DNA of 64,000 nucleotides from Mustela lutreola (GCF_030435805.1 NC_081296.1:30283745-30347744), one strand, 5' to 3'; positions 23,466 through 34,996 are shown, numbered from the stretch's first letter. A program made the numbers and translations. Notes: generated by a model from the sequence alone, not told the origin.

Positions 23466-23546
23466 GGGTCAATGATGACAACTCAAATGGTCTCGAAGAG
23501 CGGTGATGACCTAAAAATCATGCTCAATAGGATTACGCTGAGGCCC
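23466..23546 (+). ncRNA. SNORD115: SNORD115 box C/D snoRNA, copy A8
   Basis: A-type copy, consensus. Guide 23520-23537, D box 23538-23541. Confidence 0.97.
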
Positions 23547-23796
23547 AATGCAGGCGTCTGTGCCGGGATCAGCATCCCCCGGAGCCTCGGGGACCTGGAG
23601 GGGCTCTGCCGTTGGGAGCTTGAGGCCAAGGATCCCCCGGGGATCCCTGCTCCTGCCCTGGAAAGCCCGTGCACGACAGAGGCCCCTCGAGGTGTGGAGG
23701 CCGCCCACCCGGCCTAGAGACTGAATCCCCTCCCCTCCCCTGGACAGCTCCCTGGGAGCCATGCCTTAGGAAACCTTGTCTCCTTGTGTCTTGCAG

Positions 23797-23841
23797 CGGG
23801 CCTTGGGCGCCAGGTGGTAGGCGCGGCGTTGGCCACGACAG
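23797..23841 (+). ncRNA. SNHG14: Predicted second host exon after SNORD115 A8 (45 nt)
   Basis: Acceptor TTGTGTCTTGCAG and donor ACAG|GTGAGT intact. Confidence 0.55.
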
Positions 23842-24973
23842 GTGAGTGGGAGACTCTGGGCCTGGCGGGAGATGGCAGGCGCCATGGGTGTCGTCCGCGA
23901 ACCCAGAGTCACGGCACGGGGCTCTGGCTCCACCACTGAGCTACGGGTGGAGGCCCCCGTTGTCCACACAGCGTTGGCTGGCGCGTGATCAGGCTCCCTT
24001 GAGCCATCCCAGGTGCAGGGAACGCGAACGTTGGGCCGCGGGAACAGGCCGGGACTGGATCCCGGGGGGATGCCGCCATAGATCCGCGTGGCCCTGAGGT
24101 CTCCTTGGACCTCCCTTTGTGTCCTGTGCGCCCGTGAGGAGACGGGTTCGGGAGACCCTTGGCGTCAGGGCCTTCTGTCCCCCTCAGCGAGTGGCGGTTC
24201 CTCGAGCCAACCCCAGCGCATGTTTCTTGGGGCTGGAGCGGGCAGAGCTCCTGCCCTAGGCACCAGACTCCCAAGGACTTTGGGAGCCTGGGAGGCTGCT
24301 GAAGTACAGCCCTCGATGTTTGCTTGGGCTGCCGATGGAGCATGGTTTGGCTGGACATGGGCAAGAATGGGCGACACCAGGCCACAGCGGGCATTGGGCG
24401 AGAGCCTGTCGGGTCAGGCCCTCAGAGGAGGGGCCCCCACGCGGGGAGACTCTGGACCCTGTTGCAGGGCGGGCATTGGTCCCCTGCCTCCCGCTGGCGG
24501 GAGACCGTGACCCGCGACTCCCTCTCCAGACGTGGACCGTCGGGGAATGTGGGCCAACGTTGGTTGCTAGTGCCAGCGCCCGGATGCACGGACGGCAGCC
24601 GGGCCAATCTGGGGTTGGCGTCTGCCTGGCCATAAGTTCTGGGGTTGCCCCCGTTGGCTCGGGGCCCGGGAGGCATCGGGGGGGGGGGGGCACTCGATAA
24701 CCTAGTGTTCCCGCCCACGTTGTGGGGCTTTTCTTAGCAAGGGGTGGTTCCCACAGGGGCCCTGATCTCCACAGTTTCTGGAGGCCCAGGTATGTACAGC
24801 GGCTCCCCAGGGCCCTTTTCCTTGCTTGCGGCAGCTCCGAGCCTTGGGTCGTTCGTTCCTCCACCCGCCTGGCCAGCAGCGGCCAGGGCTTCGGGCGTGA
24901 CCGATCGTGGCCGCATGGGGCACGAGCCACAGAGCAGGCCGTTGTGACAGCTGGCCTCTCCCTCTGTCCTTAG

Positions 24974-25091
24974 AACCCCGTCCCCCAGGGAGGATCTCGC
25001 CTGGACGACCAAGTCTGGCTTCTCCCAGCCCCGCCGAAAGGGCCCGTGTCTCGGATCGCCGGGGCATGGCGCCGTCCTGACCGCTCCCTCG
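24974..25091 (+). ncRNA. SNHG14: Predicted host exon before SNORD115 B8 (118 nt)
   Basis: TCCTTAG acceptor and CTCG|GTAAGG donor intact. Confidence 0.7.
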
Positions 25092-25145
25092 GTAAGGAGG
25101 GGTTCCGGGTGGGCAGGGACCTCACGCGTCGCCCCCGGCTTGCTT

Positions 25146-25226
25146 GGGTCTATGATGAGAACTCATATGGTCTCGAAGAGCGATGATGACCTAAAAATCA
25201 TGCTCAATAGGATTACGCTGAGGCCC
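25146..25226 (+). ncRNA. SNORD115: SNORD115 box C/D snoRNA, copy B8
   Basis: B-type copy with one change just before the C box (GGGTCTATGATGA); stem, boxes and guide (25200-25217) are intact. D box 25218-25221. Confidence 0.96.
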
Positions 25227-26623
25227 AGTGCAGGGGACCGTGCCGGGATCAGCAGCCCCCAGACCCTCGGGGCATTTGAGGGCGCGCTGCTGCAGCTGGG
25301 CGCTAGAGGAGAACGAACGCTCGAGCGTCTCCGCGCGTTGAGCCCAGAGCCCAGGCGCCTCTGCGCGTGCCCACGGGGGTGTTCTGGCACTCAAGCTGGC
25401 CCACCGCCCCAATCCCCTTCCCAGGACAGCTCCCCGGGAGCCAGGGCTTCGCCATCCTCGTCTCCTCGTGTCCTTCGACGGGCCTGGCCGGCTTGGTCCT
25501 CGGTGTGTCGACATGCAGCAGAGGTGAGCGGAAGCCTTGGGCTCGGAGGGAGGCCCGAGACGCCTTGGGAAGCGGGTAGCCCAGCAGTGACTCTGCAGCA
25601 GGCCGTGGGCTTGGGGTGGCGGTCCTCGTGGTCCAGACGTCGTGGGCCACCCCGGGAGCGGGTGCCCTTGAGCCATCCCAGGGGCAGGGAACGCGAGCGT
25701 GGGGCCGGGTGGCTGGCAAGACCCGGAAAGCGCAGAGTGGCCGCCATAGGATCAGGGGACCCTGAGGCCCCCTGATCCATCTGGGTGTGTTCGTGGGCCT
25801 ACGAACGTAGTGGACGTGAGACTTGTGGTCTAGAAGCTTCTGTGATCTTCTGCCACGGGGTGTTGCTCGAGGCCCGGGACTTGGCTTGTTTCCGCGGGCT
25901 GACGAGGCCTGAGCTCCCGCCCCACAGCGCAGACGCCCAAGGCGTTGGAGACCCCACCAGGCTGCTTGCGAAGAGCGCAAGAGGATTCCTTGTGCTCGCG
26001 AGACAGCCGGGTTCCACGGGGCTACGGGGCGGAATCTGTGAGTGCCAGGCCCTTGCAGCCATTGGGTCGGAGCCTCTCTCCGGAGGCTCTCAAGCACCGG
26101 GGACCGGGTCCTGACGAAGCGGCGCTGCACGGCGAGAGTCGGGTACCTCGCCCAGGGCAGCCGGTGGGTGGTGTGCCTGGCCGTAGTGGTGGACAGCGAC
26201 CTGGCATTCAGAGCTCGGCCCTGGGGCAGCCGTGGGCCCTAGCCACCTTGGGCTTCCAGGGTAGGGGCTCCGATCCTTGACTCCCAGGTGGGACCATGGG
26301 TGGGTGGGCGGCGTCCTGGCCACAAGTCCCTGACCGCCCCCCTCGGCTCCCGTGCAAAACCCTGTGCTCCGTGCCATGTTCACGGACCGTTCTGCCAACG
26401 GTGGTGCTGACCCAGGGGCCTAGATCTCCCTTGTTTGGGGATGCCCTGGTAAGGGCAGCTGGGGCCCTGGGCCCTGTTCCGTCGTCTCGCACATCAGCCA
26501 TGCGTGGGTCGGCCGTATGCCCGGCCCCCACCGGCCAGGACGTTGGGAAAGGTAGCCCTCGGCCGTCCGGCCGGTGCCCCGGACCAGGGCTTTTGGACAG
26601 CTGGTCTCTCCGTCTCTCCTCAG

Positions 26624-26741
26624 AACCGCATCCACAAGCGGGGAGATCGCCCGCACCAGCTCGTCTTGCCTGGCCCGGCCCTGCCCACAGGTCCAATGTC
26701 TCAGGACCCCGGCTCATGGCGCAGTCCGCCACGCAGCCCCG
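26624..26741 (+). ncRNA. SNHG14: Predicted host exon before SNORD115 A9 (118 nt)
   Basis: TCCTCAG acceptor and CCCCG|GTAAGC donor intact. Confidence 0.7.
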
Positions 26742-26793
26742 GTAAGCAGGTTCTGGGGGCGACGCGACCGCACGCATCGCCGCCAACCTGCTT

Positions 26794-26874
26794 GGGTCAA
26801 TGATGACATCTCAAATGGTCTCGAAGAGCGGTGATGACCTAAAAATCATGCTCAATAGGATTACGCTGAGGCCC
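26794..26874 (+). ncRNA. SNORD115: SNORD115 box C/D snoRNA, copy A9
   Basis: A-type copy with one substitution after the C box (GACATCTC in place of GACAACTC). Guide 26848-26865 and D box 26866-26869 are consensus. Confidence 0.96.
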
Positions 26875-27124
26875 AATGCAGGCGTCTGTGCCGGGATCAG
26901 CATCCCCCGGAGCCTCGGGGCCCTGGAGGGGCGCTGCCGTTGGGAGCTTGAGGCCAAGGATCCCCCGGAGATCCCTGCTCCTGCCCTGGAAAGCCCGTGC
27001 ACTTCAGGGGCCACTCGAGGTGTGGAGGCAGCCCACCCGGCCTAGAGACTGAATCCCCTCCCCTCCCCTGGAGAGCTCCCTGGGAGCCATGCCTTAGGAA
27101 CCGTTGTCTCCTTGTGTCTTGCAG

Positions 27125-27169
27125 CGGGCCTTGGGCGCCAGGTGGTAGGCGCGGCGTTGGCCACGACAG
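27125..27169 (+). ncRNA. SNHG14: Predicted second host exon after SNORD115 A9 (45 nt)
   Basis: Acceptor TTGTGTCTTGCAG and donor ACAG|GTGAGT intact. Confidence 0.55.
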
Positions 27170-28297
27170 GTGAGTGGGAGACTCTGGGCCTGGCGGGAGA
27201 TGGCAGGCGCCAAGGGCGTCGTCCGCGAAGCCAGAGTCACGGCACGGGGCTCTGGCTCCACCACTGAGCTACGGGTGGAGGCCCCCGTTGTCCACACAGC
27301 GTTGGCTGGCGCGTGATCAGGCTCCCTTGAGCCATCCCAGGTGCAGGGAACGCGAAAGTTGGGCCGCGGGAACCGGCCGGGACTGGATCCCGGGGGAATC
27401 CGCCATAGATCCGTGTGGCCCTGAGGCCTCCTTGGACCTCCCTTTGTGTCCTGTGCGCCCGTGAGGAGACGGGTTCGGGAGACCCTTGGCGTCAGGGACT
27501 TCTGTCCCCCTCAGCGAGTGGCGGTTGCTCGAGCCAACCCCAGCGCATGTTTCTTGGGGCTGGAGCGGGCAGAGCTCCTGCCCTAGGCACCAGACTCCCA
27601 AGGACTTTGGGAGCCTGGGAGGCTGCTGAAGTACAGCCCTCGCTGTTTGCTTGGGCTGCCGATGGAGCATGGTTTGGCTGGACATGGGCAAGAATGGGCG
27701 AGCCCCAGGCCACAGCGGGCATTGGGCGAGAGCCTGTCGGGTCAGGCCCTCAGAGGAGGGGCCGCCACGCGGGGAGACTCTGGACCCTGTTGCAGGGCGG
27801 GCATTGGTCCCCTGCCTCCCGCTGGCGGGAGACCGTGACCCGCGACTCCCTCTCCAGACGTGGACCGTCGGGGCATGTGGGCCAACGTTGGCTGCTAGTG
27901 CCAGCGCCCGGATGCACGGACGGCAGCCGGGCCAATCTGGGGTTGGCGTCTGCCTGGCCATAAGTTCTGGGGCCGCCCCCGTTGGCTCGGGGCCGGGAGG
28001 CATCGGGGGGGGGGCACTCGATAACCTAGTGTTCCCGCCCACGTTGTGGGGCCTTTCTTAGCAAGGGGTGGTTCCCACAGGGGCCCTGATCTCCACAGTT
28101 TCTGGAGGCCCAGGGATGTACAGCGGCTCCCCAGGGCCCTTTTCCTTGCTTGCGGCGGCTCCGAGCCTTGGGTCGTTCGTTCCTCCACCCGCCTGGCCAG
28201 CAGCGGCCAGGGCTTCGGGCGTGACCGATCGTGGCCGCATGGAGCACGAGCCACAGAGCAGGCCGTTCTGACAGCTGGCCTCTCCCTCTGTCCTTAG

Positions 28298-28415
28298 AAC
28301 CCCGTCCCCCAGGGAGGATCTCGCCTTGACGACCAAGTCTGGCTTCTCCCAGCCCCGCCCAAAGGGCCCGTGTCTCGGATCGCCGGGGCATGGCGCCGTC
28401 CCGACCGCTCCCACG
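28298..28415 (+). ncRNA. SNHG14: Predicted host exon before SNORD115 B9 (118 nt)
   Basis: TCCTTAG acceptor intact; donor is CACG|GTAAGG, with one exonic change three bases before the junction. Confidence 0.68.
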
Positions 28416-28469
28416 GTAAGGAGGGGTTCCGGGTGGGCAGGGACCTCACGCGTCGCCCCCGGCTTGCTT

Positions 28470-28550
28470 GGGTCAATGATGAGAAATCATATGGTCTCGA
28501 AGAGCGATGATGACCTAAAAATCATGCTCAATAGGATTACGCTGAGGCCC
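28470..28550 (+). ncRNA. SNORD115: SNORD115 box C/D snoRNA, copy B9
   Basis: B-type copy with one substitution in the non-guide loop (GAGAAATCAT). Guide 28524-28541, D box 28542-28545. Confidence 0.96.
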
Positions 28551-29972
28551 AGTGCAGGGGACCGTGCGGGGATCAGCAGCCCCCAGACCCTCGGGGCATT
28601 TGAGGGCGCGCTGCTGCAGCTGGGCGCTAGAGGAGAACGAACGCTCGAGCGTCTCCGCGCGTTGGGCCCGGAGCCCAGGCGCCTCTGCGCGTGCCCACGG
28701 GGGTGTTCTGGCACTCAAGCTGGCCCACCGCCCCAATCCCCTTCCCAGGACAGCTCCCCGGGAGCCAGGGCTTCGCCATCCTCGTCTCCTCGTGTCCTTC
28801 GGAGGGCCTGGCCGGCTAGGTCCTCGGTGTGTCGACATGCAGCAGAGGTGAGCAGAAGCCTTGGGCTCGGAGGGAGGCCCGAGACGCCTTGGGAAGCGGG
28901 TAGCCCAGCAGTGACTCTGCAGCAGGCCGTGGGCTTGGGGTGGCGGTCCTCGTGGTCCAGACGTCGTGGGCCACCCCGGGAGCGGGTGCCCTTGAGCCAT
29001 CCCAGGGGCAGGGAACGCGAGCGTGGGGCCGGGTGGCTGGCAAGACCCGGAAAGAGCAGAGTGGCCGCCATAGGATCAGGGGACCCTGAGGCCCCCTGAT
29101 CCATCTGGGCGTGTCTCGTGGGCCTATGAACGTAGTGGACGTGAGACTTGTGGTCTCAGAAGCTTCTGTGATCTTCTGCCACGGGGTGTTGCTCGAGGCC
29201 CGGGACTTGGCTTGTTTCCGCGGGCTGACGAGGCCTGAGCTCCCGCCCCACAGCGCAGACGCCCAAGGCGTTGGAGACCCCACCAGGCTGCTTGCGTAGA
29301 GCGCAAGAGGATTCCTTGTGCTCGCGAGACAGCCGGGTTCCACGGGGCTACGGGGCGGAATCTGCGAGGGCCAGGCCCTTGCAGCCATTGGGTCGGAGCC
29401 TCTCTCCGGAGGCTCTCAAGCACCGGGGACCGGGTCCTGACGAAGCGGCGCTGCACGGCGAGAGTCGGGTACCTCGCCCAGGGCAGCCGGTGGGTGGTGT
29501 GCCTGGCCGTAGTGGTGGACAGCGACCTGGCATTCAGAGCTCGGCCCTGGGGCAGCCGTGGGCCCGAGCCACCTTGGGCTTCCAGGGTAGGGGCTCCGAT
29601 CCTTGGCTCCCAGGTGGGACCATGGGTGGGTGGGCGGCGTCCTGGCCACAACTCCCTAACCGCCCCCCTTAGCTCCCGTGCAAGGGAGACAGCGGAGACA
29701 CGTAAAAACCCTGTGCTCCGTGCCATGTTCACGGACCGTTCTGCCGACGGTGGTGCTGACACAGGGGCCTAGATCTCCCTTGTTTGGGGATGCCCTGGTA
29801 AGGGCAGCTGGGGCCCTGGGCCCTGCTCCGTCGTCTCGCACATCAGCCATGCGTGGGTCGGCCGTATGCCCGGCCCCCACCGGCCAGGACGTTGGGAAAG
29901 GTAGCCCTGGGCCGTCCGGCCGGTGCCCCGGACCAGGGCTTTTGGACAGCTGGTCTCTCCGTCTCTCCTCAG

Positions 29973-30090
29973 AACCGCATCCACAAGCGGGGAGATCGCC
30001 CGCACCAGCTCGTCTTGCCTGGCCCGGCCCTGCCCACAGGTCCAATGTCTCAGGACACCGGCTCATGGCGCAGTCCGCCACGCAGCCCCG
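29973..30090 (+). ncRNA. SNHG14: Predicted host exon before SNORD115 A10 (118 nt)
   Basis: TCCTCAG acceptor and CCCCG|GTAAGC donor intact. Confidence 0.7.
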
Positions 30091-30142
30091 GTAAGCAGGT
30101 TCTGGGGGCGACGCGACCGCACGCATCGCCGCCAACCTGCTT

Positions 30143-30223
30143 GGGTCAATGATGACAACTCAAATGGTCTCGAAGAGCGGTGATGACCTAAAAATCATGC
30201 TCAATAGGATTACGCTGAGGCCC
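30143..30223 (+). ncRNA. SNORD115: SNORD115 box C/D snoRNA, copy A10
   Basis: A-type copy, consensus. Guide 30197-30214, D box 30215-30218. Confidence 0.97.
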
Positions 30224-30473
30224 AATGCAGGCGTCTGTGCCGGGATCAGCATCCCCCGGAGCCTCGGGGCCCTGGAGGGGCGCTGCCGTTGGCAGCTTGA
30301 GGCCAAGGATCCCCCGGGGATCCCTGCTCCTGCCCTGGAAAGCCCGTGCACGTCAGGGGCCCCTCGAGGTGTGGAGGCAGCCCACCCGGCCTAGAGACTG
30401 AATCCCCTCCCCTCCCCTGGACAGCTCCCTGGGAGCCATGCCTTAGGAACCCTTGTCTCCTTGTGTCTTGCAG

Positions 30474-30518
30474 CGGGCCTTGGGCGCCAGGTGGTAGGCG
30501 CGGCGTTGGCCACGACAG
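30474..30518 (+). ncRNA. SNHG14: Predicted second host exon after SNORD115 A10 (45 nt)
   Basis: Acceptor TTGTGTCTTGCAG and donor ACAG|GTGAGT intact. Confidence 0.55.
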
Positions 30519-31648
30519 GTGAGTGGGAGACTCTGGGCCTGGCGGGAGATGGCAGGCGCCATGGGCGTCGTCCGCGAAGCCAGAGTCCCGGCACGGGGCT
30601 CTGGCTCCACCACTGAGCTACGGGTGGAGGCCCCCGTTGTCCACACAGCGTTGGCTGGCGCGTGATCAGGCTCCCTTGAGCCATCCCAGGTGCAGGGAAC
30701 GCGAACGTTGGGCCGCGGGAACTGGCCGGGACTGGATCCCGGGGGGATGCCGCCATAGATCCGCGTGGCCCTGAGGCCTCCTTGGACCTCCCTTTGTGTC
30801 CTGTGCGCCCGTGAGGAGACGGGTTCGGGAGACCCTTGGCGTCAGGGACTTCTGTCCCCCTCAGCGAGTGGCGGTTGCTCGAGCCAACCCCAGCGCATGT
30901 TTCTTGGGGCTGGAGCGGGCAGAGCTCCTGTCCTAGGCACCAGACTCCCAAGGACTTTGGGAGCCTGGGAGGCTGCTGAAGTACAGCCCTCGCTGTTTGC
31001 TTGGGCTGCCGAAGGAGCATGGTTTGGCTGGACGTGGGCAAGAATGGGCGAGCCCCAGGCCACAGCGGGCATTGGCGAGAGCCTGTCGGGTCAGGCCCCC
31101 AGAGGAGGGGCCGCCACATGGGGAAACTCTGGACCCTTTTGCAGGGCGGGCATTGGTCCCCTGCCTCCCGCTGGCGGGAGACCGTTACCCGCGACTCCCT
31201 CTCCAGACGTGGACCGTCGGGGCATGGGGGCCAACGTTGGCTGCTAGTGCCAGCGCCCGGATGCACGGACGGCAGCCGGGCCAATCTGGGGTTGGCGTCT
31301 GCCTGGCCATAAGTTCTGGGGCCGCCCCCGTTGGCTCGGGGCCCGGGAGGCATCGGGGGGGGGGGCACTCGATAACCTAGTGTTCCCGCCCACGTTGTGG
31401 GGCCTTTCTTAGCAAGGGGTGGTTCCCACAGGGGCCCTGATCTCCACAGTTTCTGGAGGCCCAGGGATGTACAGCGGCTCCCCAAGGCCCTTTTCCTTGC
31501 TTGCGGCGTCTCCGAGCCTTGGGTCGTTCGTTCCTCCACCCGCCTGGCCAGCAGCGGCCAGGGCTTCGGGCGTGACCGATCGTGGCCGCATGGGGCACGA
31601 GCCACAGAGCAGGCCGTTCTGACAGCTGGCCTCTCCCTCTGTCCTTAG

Positions 31649-31766
31649 AACCCCGTCCCCCAGGGAGGATCTCGCCTGGACGACCAAGTCTGGCTTCTCC
31701 CAGCCCCGCCCAATGGGCCCGTGTCTCGGATCGCCGGGGCATGGCGCCGTCCCGACCGCTCCCTCG
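31649..31766 (+). ncRNA. SNHG14: Predicted host exon before SNORD115 B10 (118 nt)
   Basis: TCCTTAG acceptor and CTCG|GTAAGG donor intact. Confidence 0.7.
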
Positions 31767-31820
31767 GTAAGGAGGGGTTCCGGGTGGGCAGGGACCTCAC
31801 GCGTCGCCCCCGGCTTGCTT

Positions 31821-31901
31821 GGGCCAATGATGAGAACTCATATGGTCTCGAAGAGCGATGATGACCTAAAAATCATGCTCAATAGGATTACGCTGAGGCC
31901 C
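31821..31901 (+). ncRNA. SNORD115: SNORD115 box C/D snoRNA, copy B10
   Basis: B-type copy with C as fourth base (GGGCC), which turns the U-G wobble of the terminal stem into a C-G pair. Guide 31875-31892, D box 31893-31896. Confidence 0.96.
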
Positions 31902-33323
31902 AGTTCAGGGGACCGTGCGGGGATCAGCAGCCCCCAGACCCTCGGGGCATTTGAGGGCGCGCTGCTGCAGCTGGGCGCTAGAGGAGAACGAACGCTCGAG
32001 CGTCTGCGCGCGTTGGGCCCGGAGCCCAGGCGCCTCTGCGCGTGCCCACGGGGGTGTTCTGGCACTCAAGCTGGCCCACCGCCCCAATCCCCTTCCCAGG
32101 ACAGCTCCCCGGGAGCCAGGGCTTCGCCATCCTCGTCTCCTCGTGTCCTTCGGCGGGCCTGGCCGCCTAGGTCCTCGGGGTGTCGACATGCAGCAGAGGT
32201 GAGTGGAAGCCTTGGGCTCGGAGGGAGGCCCGAGACGCCTTGGGAAGCGGGTAGCCCAGCAGTGACTCTGCAGCAGGCCGTGGGCTTGGGGTGGCGGTCC
32301 TCGTGGTCCAGACGTCGTGGGCCACCCCGGGAGCGGGTGCCCTTGAGCCATCCCAGGGGCAGGGAACGCGAGCGTGGGGCCGGGTGGCTGGCTAGACCCG
32401 GAAAGCGCAGAGTGGCCGCCATAGGATCAGGGGACCCTGAGGCCCCCTGATCCTTCTGGGCATGTCTCGTGGGCCTACGAACGTAGTGGACGTAAGACTT
32501 GTGGTCTCAGAAGCTTCTGTGATCTTCTGCCACGGGGTGTTGCTCGAGGCCCGGGACTTGGCTTGTTTCCTCGGGCTGACGAGGCCTGAGCTCCCGCCCC
32601 ACAGCGCAGACGCCCAAGGCGTTGGAGTCCCCACCAGGCTGCTTGCGAAGAGCGCAAGAGGATTCCTTGTGCTCGCGAGACAGCCGGGTTCCACGGGGCT
32701 ACGGGGCGGAATCTGCGAGGGCCAGGCCCTTGCAGCCATTGGGTCAGAGCCTCTCTCCGGAGGCTCTCAAGCACCGGGGACCGGGTCCTGACGAAGCGGC
32801 GCTGCACGGCGAGAGTCGGGTACCTCGCCCTGGGCAGCCGGTGGGTGGTGTGCCTGGCCGTAGTGGTGGACAGCGACCTGGCATTCCGAGCTCGGCCCTG
32901 GGGCAGCCGTGGGCCCGAGCCACCTTGGGCTTCCAGGGTAGGGGCTCCGATCCTTGGCTCCCAGGTGGGACCATGGGTGGGTGGGCGGCGTCCTGGCCTA
33001 AAGTCCCTGACCGCCCCCCTCGGCTCCCGTGCAAGGGAGACAGCGGGGACACGTCAAAACCCTGTGCTCCGTGCCATGTTCACGGACCGTTCTGCCGACG
33101 GTGGTGCTGACACAGGGGCCTAGAATTCCCTTGTTTGGGGATGCCCTGGTAAGGGCAGCTAGGGCCCTAGGCCCTGCTCCGTCGTCTCGCACATCAGCCA
33201 TGCGTGGGTCGGCCGTATGCCCGGCCCCCACCGGCCAGGACTTTGGGAAAGGTAGCCCTGGGCCGTCCGGCCGGTGCCCCGGACCAGGGCTTTTGGACAG
33301 CTGGTCTCTCCGTCTCTCCTCAG

Positions 33324-33441
33324 AACCGCATCCACAAGCGGGGAGAACGCCCGCACCAGCTCGTCTTGCCTGGCCCGGCCCTGCCCACAGGTCCAATGTC
33401 TCAGGACCCCGGCTCATGGCGCAGTCCGCCACGCAGCCCCG
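33324..33441 (+). ncRNA. SNHG14: Predicted host exon before SNORD115 A11 (118 nt)
   Basis: TCCTCAG acceptor and CCCCG|GTAAGC donor intact; the snoRNA is one base closer (51 nt into the intron) than in other A half-units. Confidence 0.7.
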
Positions 33442-33492
33442 GTAAGCAGGTTCTGGGGGCGACGCGACCGCACGCATCGCCAGCAACCTGCT

Positions 33493-33573
33493 GGGTCAAT
33501 GATGACAACTCAAATGGTCTCGAAGAGCGGTGATGACCTAAAAATCATGCTCAATAGGATTACGCTGAGGCCC
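33493..33573 (+). ncRNA. SNORD115: SNORD115 box C/D snoRNA, copy A11
   Basis: A-type copy, consensus within its 81 nt. One T is missing just upstream (GCTGGGTC in place of GCTTGGGTC), which shortens the possible outer stem by one pair. Guide 33547-33564, D box 33565-33568. Confidence 0.97.
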
Positions 33574-33823
33574 AATGCAGGCGTCTGGGCCGGGATCAGC
33601 ATCCCCCGGAGCCTCGGGGCCCTGGAGGGGCGCTGCCGTTGGGAGCTTGAGGCCAAGGATCCCCCGGGGATCCCTGCTCCTGCCCTGGAAAGCCCGTGCA
33701 CGTCAGGGGCCCCTCGAGGTGTGGAGGCAGCCCACCCGGCCTAGAGACTGAATCCCCTCCCCTCCCCTGGACAGCTCCCTGGGAGCCATGCCTTAGGAAC
33801 CCTTGTCTCCTTGTGTCTTGCAG

Positions 33824-33868
33824 CGGGCCTTGGGCGCCAGGTGGTAGGCGCGGCGTTGGCCACGACAG
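33824..33868 (+). ncRNA. SNHG14: Predicted second host exon after SNORD115 A11 (45 nt)
   Basis: Acceptor TTGTGTCTTGCAG and donor ACAG|GTGAGT intact. Confidence 0.55.
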
Positions 33869-34996
33869 GTGAGTGGGAGACTCTGGGCCTGGCGGGAGAT
33901 GGCAGGCGCCATGGGCGTCGTCCGCGACGCCAGAGTCCCGGCACGGGGCTCTGGCTCCACCACTGAGCTACGGGTGGAGGCCCCCGTTGTCCACACAGCG
34001 TTGGCTGGCGCGTGATCAGGCTCCCTTGAGCCATCCCAGGTGCAGGGAACGCGAACGTTGGGCCGCGGGAACTGGCCGGGACTGGATCCCGGGGGGATGC
34101 CGCCATAGATCCGCGTGGCCCTGAGGCCTCCTTGGACCTCCCTTTGTGTCCTGTGCGCCCGTGAGGAGACGGGTTCGGGAGACCCTTGGCGTCAGGGACT
34201 CTGTCCCCCTCAGCGAGTGGCGGTTGCTCGAGCCAACCCCAGCGCATGTTTCTTGGGGCTGGAGCGGGCAGAGCTCCTGCCCTAGGCACCAGACTCCCAA
34301 GGACTTTGGGAGCCTGGGAGGCTGCTGAAGTACAGCCCTCGATGTTTGCTTGGGCTGCCGATGGAGCATGGTTTGGCTGGACGTGGGCAAGAATGGGCGA
34401 GCCCCAGGCCACAGCGGGCATTGGGCGAGAGCCTGTCGGGCCAGGCCCCCAGAGAATGGGCCGCCACGCGGGGAGACTCTGGACCCTGTTGCAGATCGGG
34501 CATTGGTCCCCTGCCTCCCGCTGGCGGGAGACCGTGACCCGCGACTCCCTCTCCAGACGTGGACCGTCGGGGCATGGGGGCCAACGTTGGCTGCGAGTGC
34601 CAGCGCCCGGATGCACGGACGGCAGCCGGGCCAATCTGGGGTTGGCGTCTGCCTGGCCATAAGTTCTGGGGCCGCCCCCGTTGGCTCGGGGCCCGGGAGG
34701 CATGGGGGGGGGGCACTCGATAACCTAGTGTTCCCGCCCACGTTGTGGGGCCTTTCTTAGCAAGGGGTGGTTCCCCCAGGGGCCCTGATCTCCACAGTTT
34801 CTGGAGGCCCAGGGATGTACAGCTGCTCCCCAGGGCCCTTTTCCTTGCTTGCGGCGGCTCCGAGCCTTGGGTCGTTCGTTCCTCCACCCGCCTGGCCAGC
34901 AGCGGCCAGGGCTTCGGGCGTGACCGATCGTGGCCGCATGGGGCACGAGCCACGGAGCAGGCCGTTCTGACAGCTGGCCTCTCCCTCTGTCCTTAG

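Larger units (their letters stand above)
23466..26793 (+). repeat. Array unit 8 (A8 + B8), with a ~23-bp deletion
   Basis: 3328-bp dimer, the shortest. A stretch of about 23 bases present in other units (from GGGAGACAGC to CACGTC) is missing after 26,355, at a short CAA repeat. B-side exon donor at 25523; GTATGT small-exon donor near 24790. Confidence 0.9.
26794..30142 (+). repeat. Array unit 9 (A9 + B9)
   Basis: 3349-bp dimer. Possible B-side exon donor at 28857. The A half is a mosaic of the two A subfamilies (GACATGGGCAAG together with GGATGT). Confidence 0.9.
30143..33492 (+). repeat. Array unit 10 (A10 + B10)
   Basis: 3350-bp dimer. The possible B-side exon donor at 32198 is GTGAGT, closer to consensus than in other units. 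Confidence 0.9.

Noticed and set aside
30391-31605. Long open frames on the - strand of A half-units (up to 404 codons; similar ones at 13,855-14,910 and 17,210-18,262)
   Set aside because: They run antisense across snoRNA-host exons and introns, vary in length and end from unit to unit, have Pro/Arg/Gly-rich GC-driven composition and match no family. Stop-poor GC-rich sequence explains them.
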